A model generated the notes under the pieces. That model was given only the letters and a program-made list of their open reading frames with translations, had not been told where the DNA came from and searched no databases. Position numbers and translations under genes: made by a program. Positions 23,072-31,430 of a DNA stretch of 64,000 nt are shown here, in pieces. The stretch's first letter is position 1, and every line of letters begins with the position of its first letter. Source of the stretch: Thermoplasmatales archaeon SW_10_69_26 (lineage in GTDB: Archaea > Thermoplasmatota > SW-10-69-26); assembly GCA_003009755.1 (NCBI GenBank), contig PXUB01000042.1, forward strand, positions 730 to 64,729, in the 5' to 3' direction.

Positions 23072-24183
23072 TGTCGACGAACGGAGCCAGGTTGGAAGAC
23101 GCCGACCGCGAGACCCTCGAGGCCCTGTACGAGCTCGCGCACAAGATCTACGACGATCTCGAGGACGGCGATGTCCCAGAGCTCAACCTCCCGGTACGGT
23201 CGAAGTCCAACATCGAGTTCGACGAGGAGCACGGCGTCTGGAAGTACGGGGACAGCCAGTCCACCCGGTCGGCGAAGAAGACCGACGGCGCCAAGATGCT
23301 GCTGCGGACGACGTACATGATCGACTTCATCCGCGAGATGCTGGAGACCGACAAGTCCAGCACCTTGCGAGAGATGTACTACATCAGCGAGGGCTGGGAC
23401 CTCGCCAAGTTCTCCGACCAATCCGAGTCCGACAAGCTGGCCGAGGACCTCGAGGTCATCACCGAGTACCTCCGCGAGGACTTCCAGCTCCGCCCCGAGG
23501 AGGACGGCGCCCGCATCCTCGGCGACGTCACCGTCGAGGAGGAGACCCGCACCGGCGACACGCGCGTCATCAACTGCCAAGACGACGTCGGCGACGCCGG
23601 GTACTCGGTGCCCTACAGCGTCGAGGAGGACAAGCTGCGGTTCGTCGACATCGACGCCGACTTCATCCTCGCCATCGAGACCGGCGGTATGTTCGACCGG
23701 CTCGTCGAGAACGGGTTCGACGAATCCCACAACGCGCTGCTGCTCCACCTCAAGGGCCAGCCCGCCCGGTCGACCCGGCGCCTGCTCAAGCGCCTGAACG
23801 AGGAGTACGGCCTGCCGACGTTCGTGTTCACGGACGCTGATCCCTGGTCCTACCGCATCTACGCCAGCGTGGCCTACGGTGCGATCAAGACCGCCCACAT
23901 CAGCGAGTACCTGGCCACGCCGGCCGCTCAGTACCTCGGCGTGACCCCCAGCGACATCGTGAACTACGACCTGCCCACCGACGACCTCTCCGAGCAGGAC
24001 GAACGCGCGCTCAACAGCGAGCTGTCCGATCCCCGCTTCGACGACGACCAGTGGCGGGGCGAGATCGAGTTCCAGCTCGAGCTCGGGAAGAAGTCCGAGC
24101 AGCAGGCACTCGCGAAGTACGGTCTCGACTTCGTGACCGACACCTACCTGCCCGAGAAGCTCTCCGAGATGGGCGTGATCTAG
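23071..24183 (+). CDS. top6A: DNA topoisomerase VI subunit A
   Basis: Subunit A, homologous to Spo11, makes the double-strand break through a tyrosine. The catalytic Tyr lies in [11 protein letters not shown] (103 or 104) within the 5Y-CAP domain, and the Toprim domain has [13 protein letters not shown] (E203) and [11 protein letters not shown] (D255, D257). The usual D-G-D-P-x-G is D-A-D-P-W-S here, a mild variation.  370 residues is normal length. It is translationally coupled to top6B. Confidence 0.95.
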   Translation: MSTNGARLEDADRETLEALYELAHKIYDDLEDGDVPELNLPVRSKSNIEFDEEHGVWKYGDSQSTRSAKKTDGAKMLLRTTYMIDFIREMLETDKSSTLREMYYISEGWDLAKFSDQSESDKLAEDLEVITEYLREDFQLRPEEDGARILGDVTVEEETRTGDTRVINCQDDVGDAGYSVPYSVEEDKLRFVDIDADFILAIETGGMFDRLVENGFDESHNALLLHLKGQPARSTRRLLKRLNEEYGLPTFVFTDADPWSYRIYASVAYGAIKTAHISEYLATPAAQYLGVTPSDIVNYDLPTDDLSEQDERALNSELSDPRFDDDQWRGEIEFQLELGKKSEQQALAKYGLDFVTDTYLPEKLSEMGVI

Positions 24184-24317
24184 GCTTCTCGCGCCGCCCC
24201 CAGGACCGAACGCCCGCCGCGGGCGGAACGAGTGGCCACGCTGACGGATGCTCCGGGGGCCCCCGCCTGCGACCCGAACCGATTTCACGGCCCGCGCCCA
24301 TACCCACGTCGGTCCCC

Positions 24318-24713
24318 GTGCATCGCCGCCTCGTGCTGACGGTCGTCCTGCTTCTGGCGGGCGTGGCCGCGCCCGTCGCGGCCGAGCAGGGCGCTCGCAG
24401 CTGCCAGGTCGACGTCGGCGCCCCCTTCCTCCTCCTCGACAGCGGCGAGCGCGCCTCCCAGCGGGTTACCGTCGGCGGGTGCCAACTGGTGCACGACCTG
24501 GACGAGGCTTCGGTCCTCACGGAGGCCGAGCCCGGCGACTGGCCCGTCACCCCGTTGTCGCAGGATTGCCGGATCCAAGTGGACGACGACGGCGACGGTA
24601 GCGGGCTCACGACGGTCGAGCGCGGCGACGAGGTCCGGCAAGGCGCGGACCTTTGGGCCAAGTGCGAAGCCGGCGACCGTCTCGACAACCGGATCGAGCT
24701 CGCACCGACCTAG
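24318..24713 (+). CDS. small exported cysteine-containing protein (paralogue 1)
   Basis: The 131-residue product from GTG 24318 has a signal peptide (VLTVVLLLAGVAAPVAAEQG) and a mature domain with four cysteines (RSCQV, GGCQL, QDCRI, AKCEAG). Its C-terminal part, CRIQVDDDGDG...KCEAGDRLDNRIEL, aligns with GCQIHADTDVD...FCEAGIVMADNRVSL of the next gene, so the two are tandem paralogues. Disulfide-stabilised extracellular protein; function unknown. Confidence 0.6.
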   Translation: MHRRLVLTVVLLLAGVAAPVAAEQGARSCQVDVGAPFLLLDSGERASQRVTVGGCQLVHDLDEASVLTEAEPGDWPVTPLSQDCRIQVDDDGDGSGLTTVERGDEVRQGADLWAKCEAGDRLDNRIELAPT

Positions 24714-24780
24714 TTGTTGTCACGGGCCGCTGTGAGGTTCGATTCACCTTACCGGGCCAGCCTGGACTCCAGGGAGCACC

Positions 24781-25176
24781 GTGGGAGGAACCGCGCGAAC
24801 CGTGATCGGAGGACTGTTGCTGGTGGGCCTCGTCGGCTTGGTCGCTCCAGCGGCGGCGGACCAGGGAACGTTCGGATGCACCGTGCTCGCCGGCACCGAA
24901 GGGGGAGCCCCCGCAGGCGGCCCGATCGGTGTGTCGTCGACCGGCACCGGGCCCGGCATGGGCGAGTGCGAGATGCACACCCTCGAGAAGCGCTCCAGGA
25001 CCACGCAGATCGACGTCCCCGACGGGTGCCAGATCCACGCCGACACCGACGTGGATCTGTTCGTCGAGGAACGGGTCGGCGAGGACGAGGTCTACACCTC
25101 CGGCACGTCGATGATCGCCTTCTGCGAGGCCGGCATCGTCATGGCCGACAACCGCGTCTCGTTGGTCGACATCTGA
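24781..25176 (+). CDS. small exported cysteine-containing protein (paralogue 2)
   Basis: Again 131 residues from GTG 24781, with signal peptide GGLLLVGLVGLVAPAAADQG and four cysteines (FGCTV, GECEM, DGCQI, AFCEAG) in the same order as in the gene just upstream. The shared pattern of final residues (CEAG ... DNR ... L) supports a tandem duplication. GGGAGCACC precedes the start. Function unknown; the equal lengths suggest a conserved fold. Confidence 0.6.
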   Translation: MGGTARTVIGGLLLVGLVGLVAPAAADQGTFGCTVLAGTEGGAPAGGPIGVSSTGTGPGMGECEMHTLEKRSRTTQIDVPDGCQIHADTDVDLFVEERVGEDEVYTSGTSMIAFCEAGIVMADNRVSLVDI

Positions 25177-25229
25177 CGGACAACCGCCGAGCAACAACGC
25201 TTTTCAACCTACAGGCGCCCACGATATAC

Positions 25230-26642
25230 ATGCGACTCCGGTGGATCACTGCGGTTTTGCTCATCACGGCCGGGCTCACCGGCTGCATCGGCAACCTGGT
25301 CGACGGTGACGCGGCCGAAACCGCGTCGACGGACACCGAGATCGACGCGATCGCGCCCAGCGAGGAACCGCTGTTCGCGAACCCGCAGACGGCTCCGCAC
25401 CCCGCCTTCGACTACCCCACGTTCACCACGCTGTCCGACGACGAGGACATGCCCGAGCTGTGGGAACCGATCGACCCTGCCAGCTTCGACACCAGCGACC
25501 TCGAGCTCAACCACACCGGCGAGGACCCCGGCGACGCCGAGTACGGCAGCGGGATCGCCATCTTCGGCTCCATGGTCATCGTGCCCGGTCGATCCACCGG
25601 CTCCAGCTGGGTGTTCGACATCTCCGACCCAGAGAACCCCGAGCTCGTCAGCGAGTTCGGCGCCCCCGGCCGCGACGTCGACACCCTCGCCTTCCCCGAC
25701 GGGCGCCTGTACGCCGTCTTCGCCACCGACAGCGGCGTCGTGCCCGTCTGGAACCTCACCAACCCCGAGGACCCGGCCAAGGCCGCCGAGCTCGAACCCG
25801 ACCGCGGCTCCCACAACGTCGGCGTCGTCCCCGGCACCCCGTTGGTCTACAACAGCGCCGGCGCCGGCGGCGGCGACACCGGCCGCGTCGGTGAAGGGAC
25901 CGAGGGCACCGCCATCTACGACTTCTCCGATCCGGAGAACCCCGAGCTCGCGCAGGACTTCGAGAACGGGTACAGCTGCCACGACATCTCGTTCAGCATC
26001 CGCGAAAGCATGGACGAGTACCGCGCCTACTGCGCCGGCTACGACGTGACGCAGATCTGGGACATCGCCGATCCCGCCGACCCCGAGGTCATCGTCGACA
26101 TCCCGGTCCACCACGGCATGCCCGACGTACCCGCCACGTCCGCGACGCCCGCGCGCTTCAGCCACCTGGCTCTGGCCAGCAACGACGGCGACACGCTGAT
26201 CGTCGGCGACGAGACCGGCGGCGGCGCCGCGCCCGCGTGCGATGCTCACACCAGCATGGGGCCCCAGACCGCTTCCGGCCCGGTCGGCAACCTGTACTTC
26301 TACGACATCAGCGACGAGACCGACCCGCAGTTCCAGTCGATGCTCAGCCCGGACAGCCCCGCGCTGATGACCGACGAGATCCAGGACGACCCGAACCGCG
26401 CCACCGGGTCCTGCACCGCCCACTTCGGTCGCATCATCCCCGCCGAGGACCGCAACGTCCTCGCCATCGGGTTCTACGCCCGCGGCGTCAATCTGGTCGA
26501 CTTCACCGACACCTCCAACCCGGAGATCGTCGACCAGTTCAACGAGAACACCAACACCTGGGACGTCTGGTTCTACAACGGCTACCTCGTGACCGGCGAC
26601 ACCCAGCGCGGCATGGACATCTTCACCCTCGACGGCGGGTAA
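25230..26642 (+). CDS. LVIVD-repeat (beta-propeller) lipoprotein
   Basis: The 470-residue protein has a lipobox (ITAVLLITAGLTGC) and a chain of LVIVD-type blades: WVFDISDPENPELVSEF, VWNLTNPEDPAKAAEL, IYDFSDPENPELAQDF, IWDIADPADPEVIVDI, FYDISDETDPQFQSM and LVDFTDTSNPEIVDQF. Such repeats build extracellular beta-propellers, often metal-containing or in choice-of-anchor proteins. Histidine-rich stretches (DIPVHHGMPDV, SCTAHFGRI, SCHDISF) could bind a metal at the propeller centre, as in selenium-binding/methanethiol-oxidase-like proteins; this is speculative. ATG 25230 lies 27 bases after TTTTC, so the mRNA is probably leaderless. Confidence 0.82.
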   Translation: MRLRWITAVLLITAGLTGCIGNLVDGDAAETASTDTEIDAIAPSEEPLFANPQTAPHPAFDYPTFTTLSDDEDMPELWEPIDPASFDTSDLELNHTGEDPGDAEYGSGIAIFGSMVIVPGRSTGSSWVFDISDPENPELVSEFGAPGRDVDTLAFPDGRLYAVFATDSGVVPVWNLTNPEDPAKAAELEPDRGSHNVGVVPGTPLVYNSAGAGGGDTGRVGEGTEGTAIYDFSDPENPELAQDFENGYSCHDISFSIRESMDEYRAYCAGYDVTQIWDIADPADPEVIVDIPVHHGMPDVPATSATPARFSHLALASNDGDTLIVGDETGGGAAPACDAHTSMGPQTASGPVGNLYFYDISDETDPQFQSMLSPDSPALMTDEIQDDPNRATGSCTAHFGRIIPAEDRNVLAIGFYARGVNLVDFTDTSNPEIVDQFNENTNTWDVWFYNGYLVTGDTQRGMDIFTLDGG

Positions 26643-26656
26643 CCCGTCGAGCTGAG

Positions 26657-26680
26657 CCGGCGGGGCCGAGGCCCTGCCGG
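26657..26680 (+). terminator. strong hairpin after the LVIVD lipoprotein gene
   Basis: CCGGCGGGGCC-gag-GGCCC-type arms (CCGGCgGGGCC/GGCCCtGCCGG) lie 15 bases after the stop codon. No T-rich tract follows, so its role as terminator is uncertain. The remaining sequence to 26878 shows nothing else. Confidence 0.3.
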
Positions 26681-26878
26681 ACGGTCCCAAGCCAGCGGTC
26701 CCCACAGCCTTCGACCCGAACGAGGGTCCTGGCGATCGTAGGCCCTGGCCTGTTCGATTGGGCTCGGCCCCGCTTTCCGGTGACAGAGAGAACGAAGGAG
26801 AGGGCGCCCGGCTGGGGCCTTTCCAGAACCCCTCAGGAAGGTTTCCGTCACACCCACCCAATGATCGTGCCAGGCTGG

Positions 26879-27031
26879 TCAGTGGACGGAGTCGTGATCG
26901 ACGGCGACGCGCTCGTCCTCGTCAGGACTCTCCAGCAGGACCGGCTGCCCCTCCTCGTCGCGGTCCACGACCTCGTACCCGCTGTTCACCATGCGGGACG
27001 CGGTCAGACGACCGACGCTGCGGTCAGCCAT
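26879..27031 (-). CDS. 50-residue acidic protein, possible small gene
   Basis: From ATG 27031 the frame reads MADRSVGRLTASRMVNSGYE followed by VVDRDEEGQPVLLESPDEDE and ends HDSVH. Composition is protein-like and acidic, in line with the proteome, and the region has no competing gene on the other strand. It could be a small DNA- or RNA-associated protein, but no motif is visible. It is divergent from the thermosome gene. Confidence 0.4.
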   Translation of the reverse strand: MADRSVGRLTASRMVNSGYEVVDRDEEGQPVLLESPDEDERVAVDHDSVH

Positions 27032-27206
27032 GCGACGCCTCCGGTTGCCCGATAACATCTCCCTGTTCATCAGACGATCGGTCGAGGGACTCGTTCACTT
27101 CGCCTAGCGTGTCCAGCGGCGAGTGGAGCCGATGAGGGGGTGTCGCCTCACCCCAGACATCGTTCGCCGTGCGGCTTGACCCCTGCGCAGCCCCGAAGGG
27201 AAAAGG

Positions 27207-27244
27207 TTTTTATAGAACTGCAAGGGCGGCAAAGACTTATATAG
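27207..27244 (+). promoter_or_regulatory. double TATA promoter of the thermosome gene
   Basis: Two clear A/T-rich boxes stand out of the GC-rich background: TTTTTATAG (27207-27215) and CTTATATAG (27236-27244). The second is about 31 bases before ATG 27271. Such strong, possibly doubled TATA boxes fit a highly expressed, heat-inducible chaperonin gene. Confidence 0.6.
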
Positions 27245-27270
27245 AAGCGGTGTTTTGGTTAGCGTAGACT

Positions 27271-28968
27271 ATGAGAGGAAAAGAGGGTCAACCGTTCATC
27301 GTGCTCGCCGAGGGCACGGATCGGAGCCAGGGCCAGAACGCCCAAAGCAACAACATCCAGGCTGCCCGAGCGATCAGCGACGCCGTTCGCTCCACGCTCG
27401 GTCCCCGCGGCATGGACAAGATGCTCGTCGACTCGATGGGCGACGTCGTCATCACGAACGATGGCGTCACCATCCTCAACGAGATCGACATCCAGCACCC
27501 CGCCGCGAAGATGATGGTCGAGGTCGCCAAGAGCCTCGAGCAAGAGGTCGGCGACGGCACGACCAGCAGCGTCGTGCTCGCCGGTGAGCTCCTCAACAAG
27601 TCCGAGGACCTGCTCAACGACGTCCACGCTACTCTGATCACCCGCGGTTTCAACCTGGCCGCCGAGCGCGCCCAGGAGATCCTCGACAACCTCACCACCG
27701 ACGTCGACGTCGATGACGACGAGCTTCTCGCGAAGGTCGCCCGCACGTCGATGGCCAGCAAGCTCTCCGGTGGCCACCTCGACACCTTGGCGCCCGTCAC
27801 CGTGGAAGCCATCCGCGCCGTCTCCCGTCAGCGCGACGGCAACGTCGTCGTCGAGAAGGACGACATCGGCTTCTCCAAGAAGACCGGCGGCAGCGTCGAG
27901 GACACCGAGGTCATCGACGGCCTCCTCCTCGACAAGGACCGCGTCCACTCCGGCATGCCCGAAACCGTCGAGGACGCCAACATCCTGCTGCTCAACAAGG
28001 CGATCGAGTTCGAGAAGACCGAGGTCGACTCCGAGATCCAGATCTCCGACCCCGACCAGCTCCAGGCGTTCCTCGACCAAGAGCAGGACGTCCTCGAAGA
28101 GATGGTCGACCAGATCGAGGCCTCCGGTGCCAACGTCGTCTTCTGCCAGAAGGGCATCGACGACGTTGCCCAGCACCTCCTGGCCCGCCGCGGCATCTTC
28201 GCCGTCCGCCGCGCCAAGAAGTCCGACATGCAGCGCCTCGAGAAGGCAACCGGCGCCCGCATCGTCAACAGCCTCGACGACCTCACCGAGGACGACCTCG
28301 GCACGGCCGGCCGCGTCGAAGAGCGCACCATCGGCGACGACACCTCCACGTTCGTCACCGGTGCCCCCGACGCCGAGGCCGTCAGCGTGCTGATCCGCGG
28401 CGGCACCGAGCACGTCGTCGACGAGGTCGAGCGCACGCTCGAAGACTCCATCGGTAGCGTGGCGGCCGCCCTCGAAGAGGGCAAGGTCGTCCCCGGCGCC
28501 GGTGCGACCGAGACCGAGGTCGCGCTGCGCCTCCGCGAGTACGCCAACACCGTTGGCGGTCGCGAGCAGCTCGCCATCGAGACGTTCGCCGACGCCATCG
28601 AGATCGTGCCCCGCACGCTCGCCGAGAACGCTGGCATGGACGCCATCCAGGTGCTCGTCGACCTCCGCAGCGAGCACGAGAACGGCAACAAGTCCACCGG
28701 CGTGCTCGTCGACGAGGGCGAGATCCGCGACGCCACCGCCGAGGGCGCCGTCGAGCCCCTCCGCGTCAAGACGCAGACGATCAAGTCGGCCGCCGAGGCC
28801 GCCACGATGGTCCTGCGCATCGACGACGTCATCGCCTCCAAGGGCGCCTTCGACGAGGACGCCGGCGGTCCGCCCGCTGGCGGCCCCGGCGGTCCCGGCG
28901 GCGGCCCGCCCGGCGGCGGCATGCCCGGCGGCATGCCCGGCGGGATGGGCGGACTTCCTGGGATGTGA
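27271..28968 (+). CDS. thsA: thermosome (group II chaperonin) subunit
   Basis: The archaeal Hsp60 relative folds proteins inside a double-ring cavity using ATP. Motifs: [46 protein letters not shown] (catalytic GDGTT), and near the C-terminus [14 protein letters not shown]. The 565-residue length is standard. The C-terminus is a Gly/Pro/Met tail ([20 protein letters not shown]) like other thermosomes and GroEL. The gene has its own strong promoter and a peculiar duplicated 3' region. No second subunit is in the window. Confidence 0.95.
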   Translation: MRGKEGQPFIVLAEGTDRSQGQNAQSNNIQAARAISDAVRSTLGPRGMDKMLVDSMGDVVITNDGVTILNEIDIQHPAAKMMVEVAKSLEQEVGDGTTSSVVLAGELLNKSEDLLNDVHATLITRGFNLAAERAQEILDNLTTDVDVDDDELLAKVARTSMASKLSGGHLDTLAPVTVEAIRAVSRQRDGNVVVEKDDIGFSKKTGGSVEDTEVIDGLLLDKDRVHSGMPETVEDANILLLNKAIEFEKTEVDSEIQISDPDQLQAFLDQEQDVLEEMVDQIEASGANVVFCQKGIDDVAQHLLARRGIFAVRRAKKSDMQRLEKATGARIVNSLDDLTEDDLGTAGRVEERTIGDDTSTFVTGAPDAEAVSVLIRGGTEHVVDEVERTLEDSIGSVAAALEEGKVVPGAGATETEVALRLREYANTVGGREQLAIETFADAIEIVPRTLAENAGMDAIQVLVDLRSEHENGNKSTGVLVDEGEIRDATAEGAVEPLRVKTQTIKSAAEAATMVLRIDDVIASKGAFDEDAGGPPAGGPGGPGGGPPGGGMPGGMPGGMGGLPGM

Positions 28969-29190
28969 ATCGGGTCAAGAGACGTCCGCCCAGAGACCGG
29001 ATCTTGGATCCGGTCGAATCTGGAGACCCGGTGCCGTTGATCGGGTCTCCAGCCGGGCGGACTCCCCGGCATGTGAACACCGGGTCAAGCCCAACCGGAG
29101 TCCGCCCAGAGGACGAGCCCGCCAGGGCTCGTCCGAATCTGGAGGTCGACATCACCGCGCGACCTCCAGCCGCGGACTTCCTGACGTCAC
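28951..29190 (+). repeat. tandem duplication of the thermosome 3' end with hairpins that differ but still pair
   Basis: Unit 1 (28951-29058) starts with the last codons of the gene, GGACTTCCTGGGATGTGA (Gly-Leu-Pro-Gly-Met-stop). Unit 2 (29059-29173) starts GGACTCCCCGGCATGTGA, again Gly-Leu-Pro-Gly-Met-stop, and a third start is at 29174. Each unit has an outer helix (GTCCGCCC/GGGCGGAC 28984-28991/29055-29062; GAGTCCGC/GCGGACTT in unit 2) around two hairpins: unit 1 GACCGGATC-ttg-GATCCGGTC (28995-29015) and CTGGAGACCCG/CGGGTCTCCAG (29020-29030/29042-29052); unit 2 GGACGAGCCC-gcca-GGGCTCGTCC (29111-29134) and CTGGAGGTCG/CGACCTCCAG (29139-29148/29160-29169). Confidence 0.8.
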
Positions 29191-29198
29191 CGTAGGGC

Positions 29199-29245
29199 CG
29201 GCCCTCGGGCCGACCCCTTCCCTCTTCCTCCCTTTCTCTTCTCAC
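29199..29245 (+). terminator. hairpin plus pyrimidine tract after the thermosome repeats
   Basis: CGGCC-ctcg-GGCCG (29199-29212) is followed by a long C/T run (29213-29245) with only one or two other bases near its end. This is the likely end of the thermosome transcript. The bases from here to mutY hold nothing else recognisable. Confidence 0.5.
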
Positions 29246-29308
29246 GACCAGTCGCGGTGCTGTTCCGCCCGATGGCCTCTTTCGACGACCGCCGACGCCT
29301 TGCTCGGA

Positions 29309-30373
29309 CTACCCGTCGAGGAGCCCCAGCACGCGGTCGTCCAGCGCCGAGGTCGGCACGTCGACGTCGGCGGGATCGACCCACTGCCAGGCTTCGCCGG
29401 TGACGACCTCCTCGCGCGGTTCGGCGGCCAGCGCCCGGACCTGCCACCGCTTGTGCGAGAACGTGTGCTCGACCCGCCCGATCGGCTCGGTCTCGTCCAC
29501 CTCCACCGCGAAGGGCAGATCCGGGGCGAGCGTGGCCGGCGGTGTGTCGCCGTGCTCGATCACCGGGGGGCCCCACAACCCGCCGAGCAGGCCATCGGGG
29601 TCGCGGCGGTGCACCAGGACCTGCCCGTTCCGCGCGAGGATCAGCGCCGTGACGGCGTGCGTGGACAGGTCCGGTGTCGATCGGTCGATGCCCAGCTCGT
29701 CGACCCGGGCCCCCTGGTAGGCCGTGCACACGGGGCTCAGCGGGCAAACCTCGCAGGCGGGGTCGACGGGCGTGCAGACGAGCGAGCCCAGCTCCATCAG
29801 CGCCTCGTTCAGGCGACCGGCTCGGCCCCGCTCGAACACCGGTCCCAGCCGCGTGCGGACCTCGCGTTTCAGCTTGTCGCTGGTAACCTCGCCCTCGATG
29901 CCCTCGACTCGGGCGCCCACGCGCGCCATGTTGCCGTCGACGGCGGGGGCCGGTTTGTCGAAGGCCATCGAGGCGATCGCGGCGGCCGTGTAGGGGCCCA
30001 CGCCGGGCAGCTGTTCCAGCTGGGATAGCCGGCGAGGCACCTCGCCGCCGTGCTCGTCCCTGATCTTGCGCGCCGTGCGCAACAGCCAGCGCGCCCGGTT
30101 GTAGTAGCCCAGGCCCTGCCAGGCGTCCAGCACCTCCTCCTCGCTGGCCTCGGCCAGGTCCTCGACGCCAGGCCAGCGCTCCAGCCAGCGCTCGTAGTAG
30201 GGAAGCGCGGTGCTCATCCGCGTCTGCTGCAGCATGATCTCGCGGACGAGCAACGCGTAGGGATCCTCGTCCTCGCTGCCCCGCCACGGCAGCTCGCGGC
30301 GATGCTCGGCGAACCAACCCAGCAGCCGCTCGTGCAGGCGGTCCAGCGCCTCGGGGTCCGAGGGTAGGCCCAC
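29309..30373 (-). CDS. mutY: A/G-specific adenine DNA glycosylase
   Basis: MutY removes adenine mispaired with 8-oxoguanine. The catalytic domain shows LPWRGSEDEDPYALLVREIM, MLQQTRMSTALPYYERWL, the helix-hairpin-helix LPGVGPYTAAAIASMAF with the adjacent catalytic Asp in AVDGNMARV, and the iron-sulfur loop C-x6-C-x2-C-x5-C (CTPVDPACEVCPLSPVC). A C-terminal NUDIX-like domain (HAVTALILARNGQVLVHRRD; RVEHTFSHKRWQVRAL) recognises 8-oxoG. GTG 30373 lies about 27 bases from a box A-like CTTAGG, preferred over TTG 30385. 354 residues. Confidence 0.93.
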   Translation of the reverse strand: MGLPSDPEALDRLHERLLGWFAEHRRELPWRGSEDEDPYALLVREIMLQQTRMSTALPYYERWLERWPGVEDLAEASEEEVLDAWQGLGYYNRARWLLRTARKIRDEHGGEVPRRLSQLEQLPGVGPYTAAAIASMAFDKPAPAVDGNMARVGARVEGIEGEVTSDKLKREVRTRLGPVFERGRAGRLNEALMELGSLVCTPVDPACEVCPLSPVCTAYQGARVDELGIDRSTPDLSTHAVTALILARNGQVLVHRRDPDGLLGGLWGPPVIEHGDTPPATLAPDLPFAVEVDETEPIGRVEHTFSHKRWQVRALAAEPREEVVTGEAWQWVDPADVDVPTSALDDRVLGLLDG

Positions 30374-30428
30374 GCGTCCCGGCAACCTCGCGGCCCACCT
30401 AAGCCTTCCGTCGACGCCGGCAGGGGGG

Positions 30429-30869
30429 TCAGCGGGTCACGAGCTCGATGCCTACCCGAGCGAGGGTCGGGCCCGGGTGCACGCCGGCCCCGTCCAGCAC
30501 GTCCAAGGCGTCGCGGCTGAGGTAGCACTCCTCGGCCTCGGCCGCCTGGGCTGTCTCGGCCAGCGTCGTTTCGAGCGGGGGCTCGAGGACGTGGGTCTGG
30601 ATGCGCTCGGCGGGGTCGCCGGCGGGCTCGAAGACGCCGGCCACCTCCTCCGCGTTGCGAGCCGCGATCTCGACGGCGTGCTCGCGGGCTCGCTGGGCCA
30701 GGACCTCGGCGACCGCGGTCAACGCCTCTCCGAGGTCGTCCGCGAGGGCGGAGCCCAGCAGGCGCGGCTCGGTCGGGACGAGGATCGCCAGGGGATCGAA
30801 GTGATCGCGCAGCGCCTCCTCGAGCACGCCGGGACAGCCGCGGGTCCCAAGATAGCAGACGGACCGCAT
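30429..30869 (-). CDS. 146-residue protein of unknown function
   Basis: From ATG 30869 the product begins MRSVCYLGTRGCPGVLEEAL and continues with a helical, alanine-rich middle and a C-terminal beta-like stretch (GPTLARVGIELV). The order of a beta-strand, helix and strand could suggest a small Rossmann-like fold, but I recognise no family. Starts at 30896 or 30944 are also open. Divergent from the CBS-domain gene; shares its intergenic region. Confidence 0.55.
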   Translation of the reverse strand: MRSVCYLGTRGCPGVLEEALRDHFDPLAILVPTEPRLLGSALADDLGEALTAVAEVLAQRAREHAVEIAARNAEEVAGVFEPAGDPAERIQTHVLEPPLETTLAETAQAAEAEECYLSRDALDVLDGAGVHPGPTLARVGIELVTR

Positions 30870-30944
30870 CGTCGCGACCAACCGGCCGCGATGCATCAAG
30901 GTGCCGGGTGCCCGGCTGGGGCGCCCTCTCGCAGGCAGGGACAT

Positions 30945-30955
30945 TCATATATGGA
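30945..30955 (+). promoter_or_regulatory. TATA element of the CBS-antiporter operon
   Basis: TCATATATGG-like sequence about 25 bases upstream of ATG 30975. This spacing implies a leaderless mRNA and excludes the in-frame ATG inside the TATA box itself. Confidence 0.55.
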
Positions 30956-30974
30956 AGGGGGCTTGCCGCCGTCG

Positions 30975-31430
30975 ATGGCCCTTCGCGTCCGGGACGTGAT
31001 GACGTCCGATCCGAGCACGGTCACGCCCGACACGCTGTTGACCGCCGTGGCCGACGAGATCATCGAGGAACGCTACAGCGGCGTCCCCGTCGTCGACGAG
31101 GACGACGAGCTCGTCGGCATCGTCGAGGTCGGCGACCTGTTGCCCCACCCCGAACAGGTGCCGTTCAGCCAGGTCGACGTGCTCGAGTTCCAGGGCGAAT
31201 GGGTCGACGAGGAGCACCTCGAGAACTACTACGAGCTGCTGCAGGAGCTCCGCGTCGAGGCGGTCATGCGGACCGATCCGGTGACCGCCGAGCGAGGAGC
31301 CCCGCTAGGCAAGGTGATCCGCCGGCTGCTGGAGGAGGACGCCCGACGGATCGTCGTCCTCGACGAGGGTGAGGTCATCGGTGTCGTGACCCGGACCGAT
31401 CTCCTCAAGTCCTTCGTCGGGTGGCCCTGA
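30975..31430 (+). CDS. two-CBS-domain protein
   Basis: The 151-residue protein consists of a Bateman pair: VRDVMTSDPSTVTPDTLLTA ... GVPVVDEDDELVGIVEVGDL and VEAVMRTDPVTAERGAPLGK ... RRIVVLDEGEVIGVVTRTDL. Such modules bind AMP, ATP or similar nucleotides and sense energy state. Its stop overlaps the ATG of the Na+/H+ antiporter (TGATG), so it is probably a regulatory partner of that transporter, a plausible but unproven link. Confidence 0.85.
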   Translation: MALRVRDVMTSDPSTVTPDTLLTAVADEIIEERYSGVPVVDEDDELVGIVEVGDLLPHPEQVPFSQVDVLEFQGEWVDEEHLENYYELLQELRVEAVMRTDPVTAERGAPLGKVIRRLLEEDARRIVVLDEGEVIGVVTRTDLLKSFVGWP

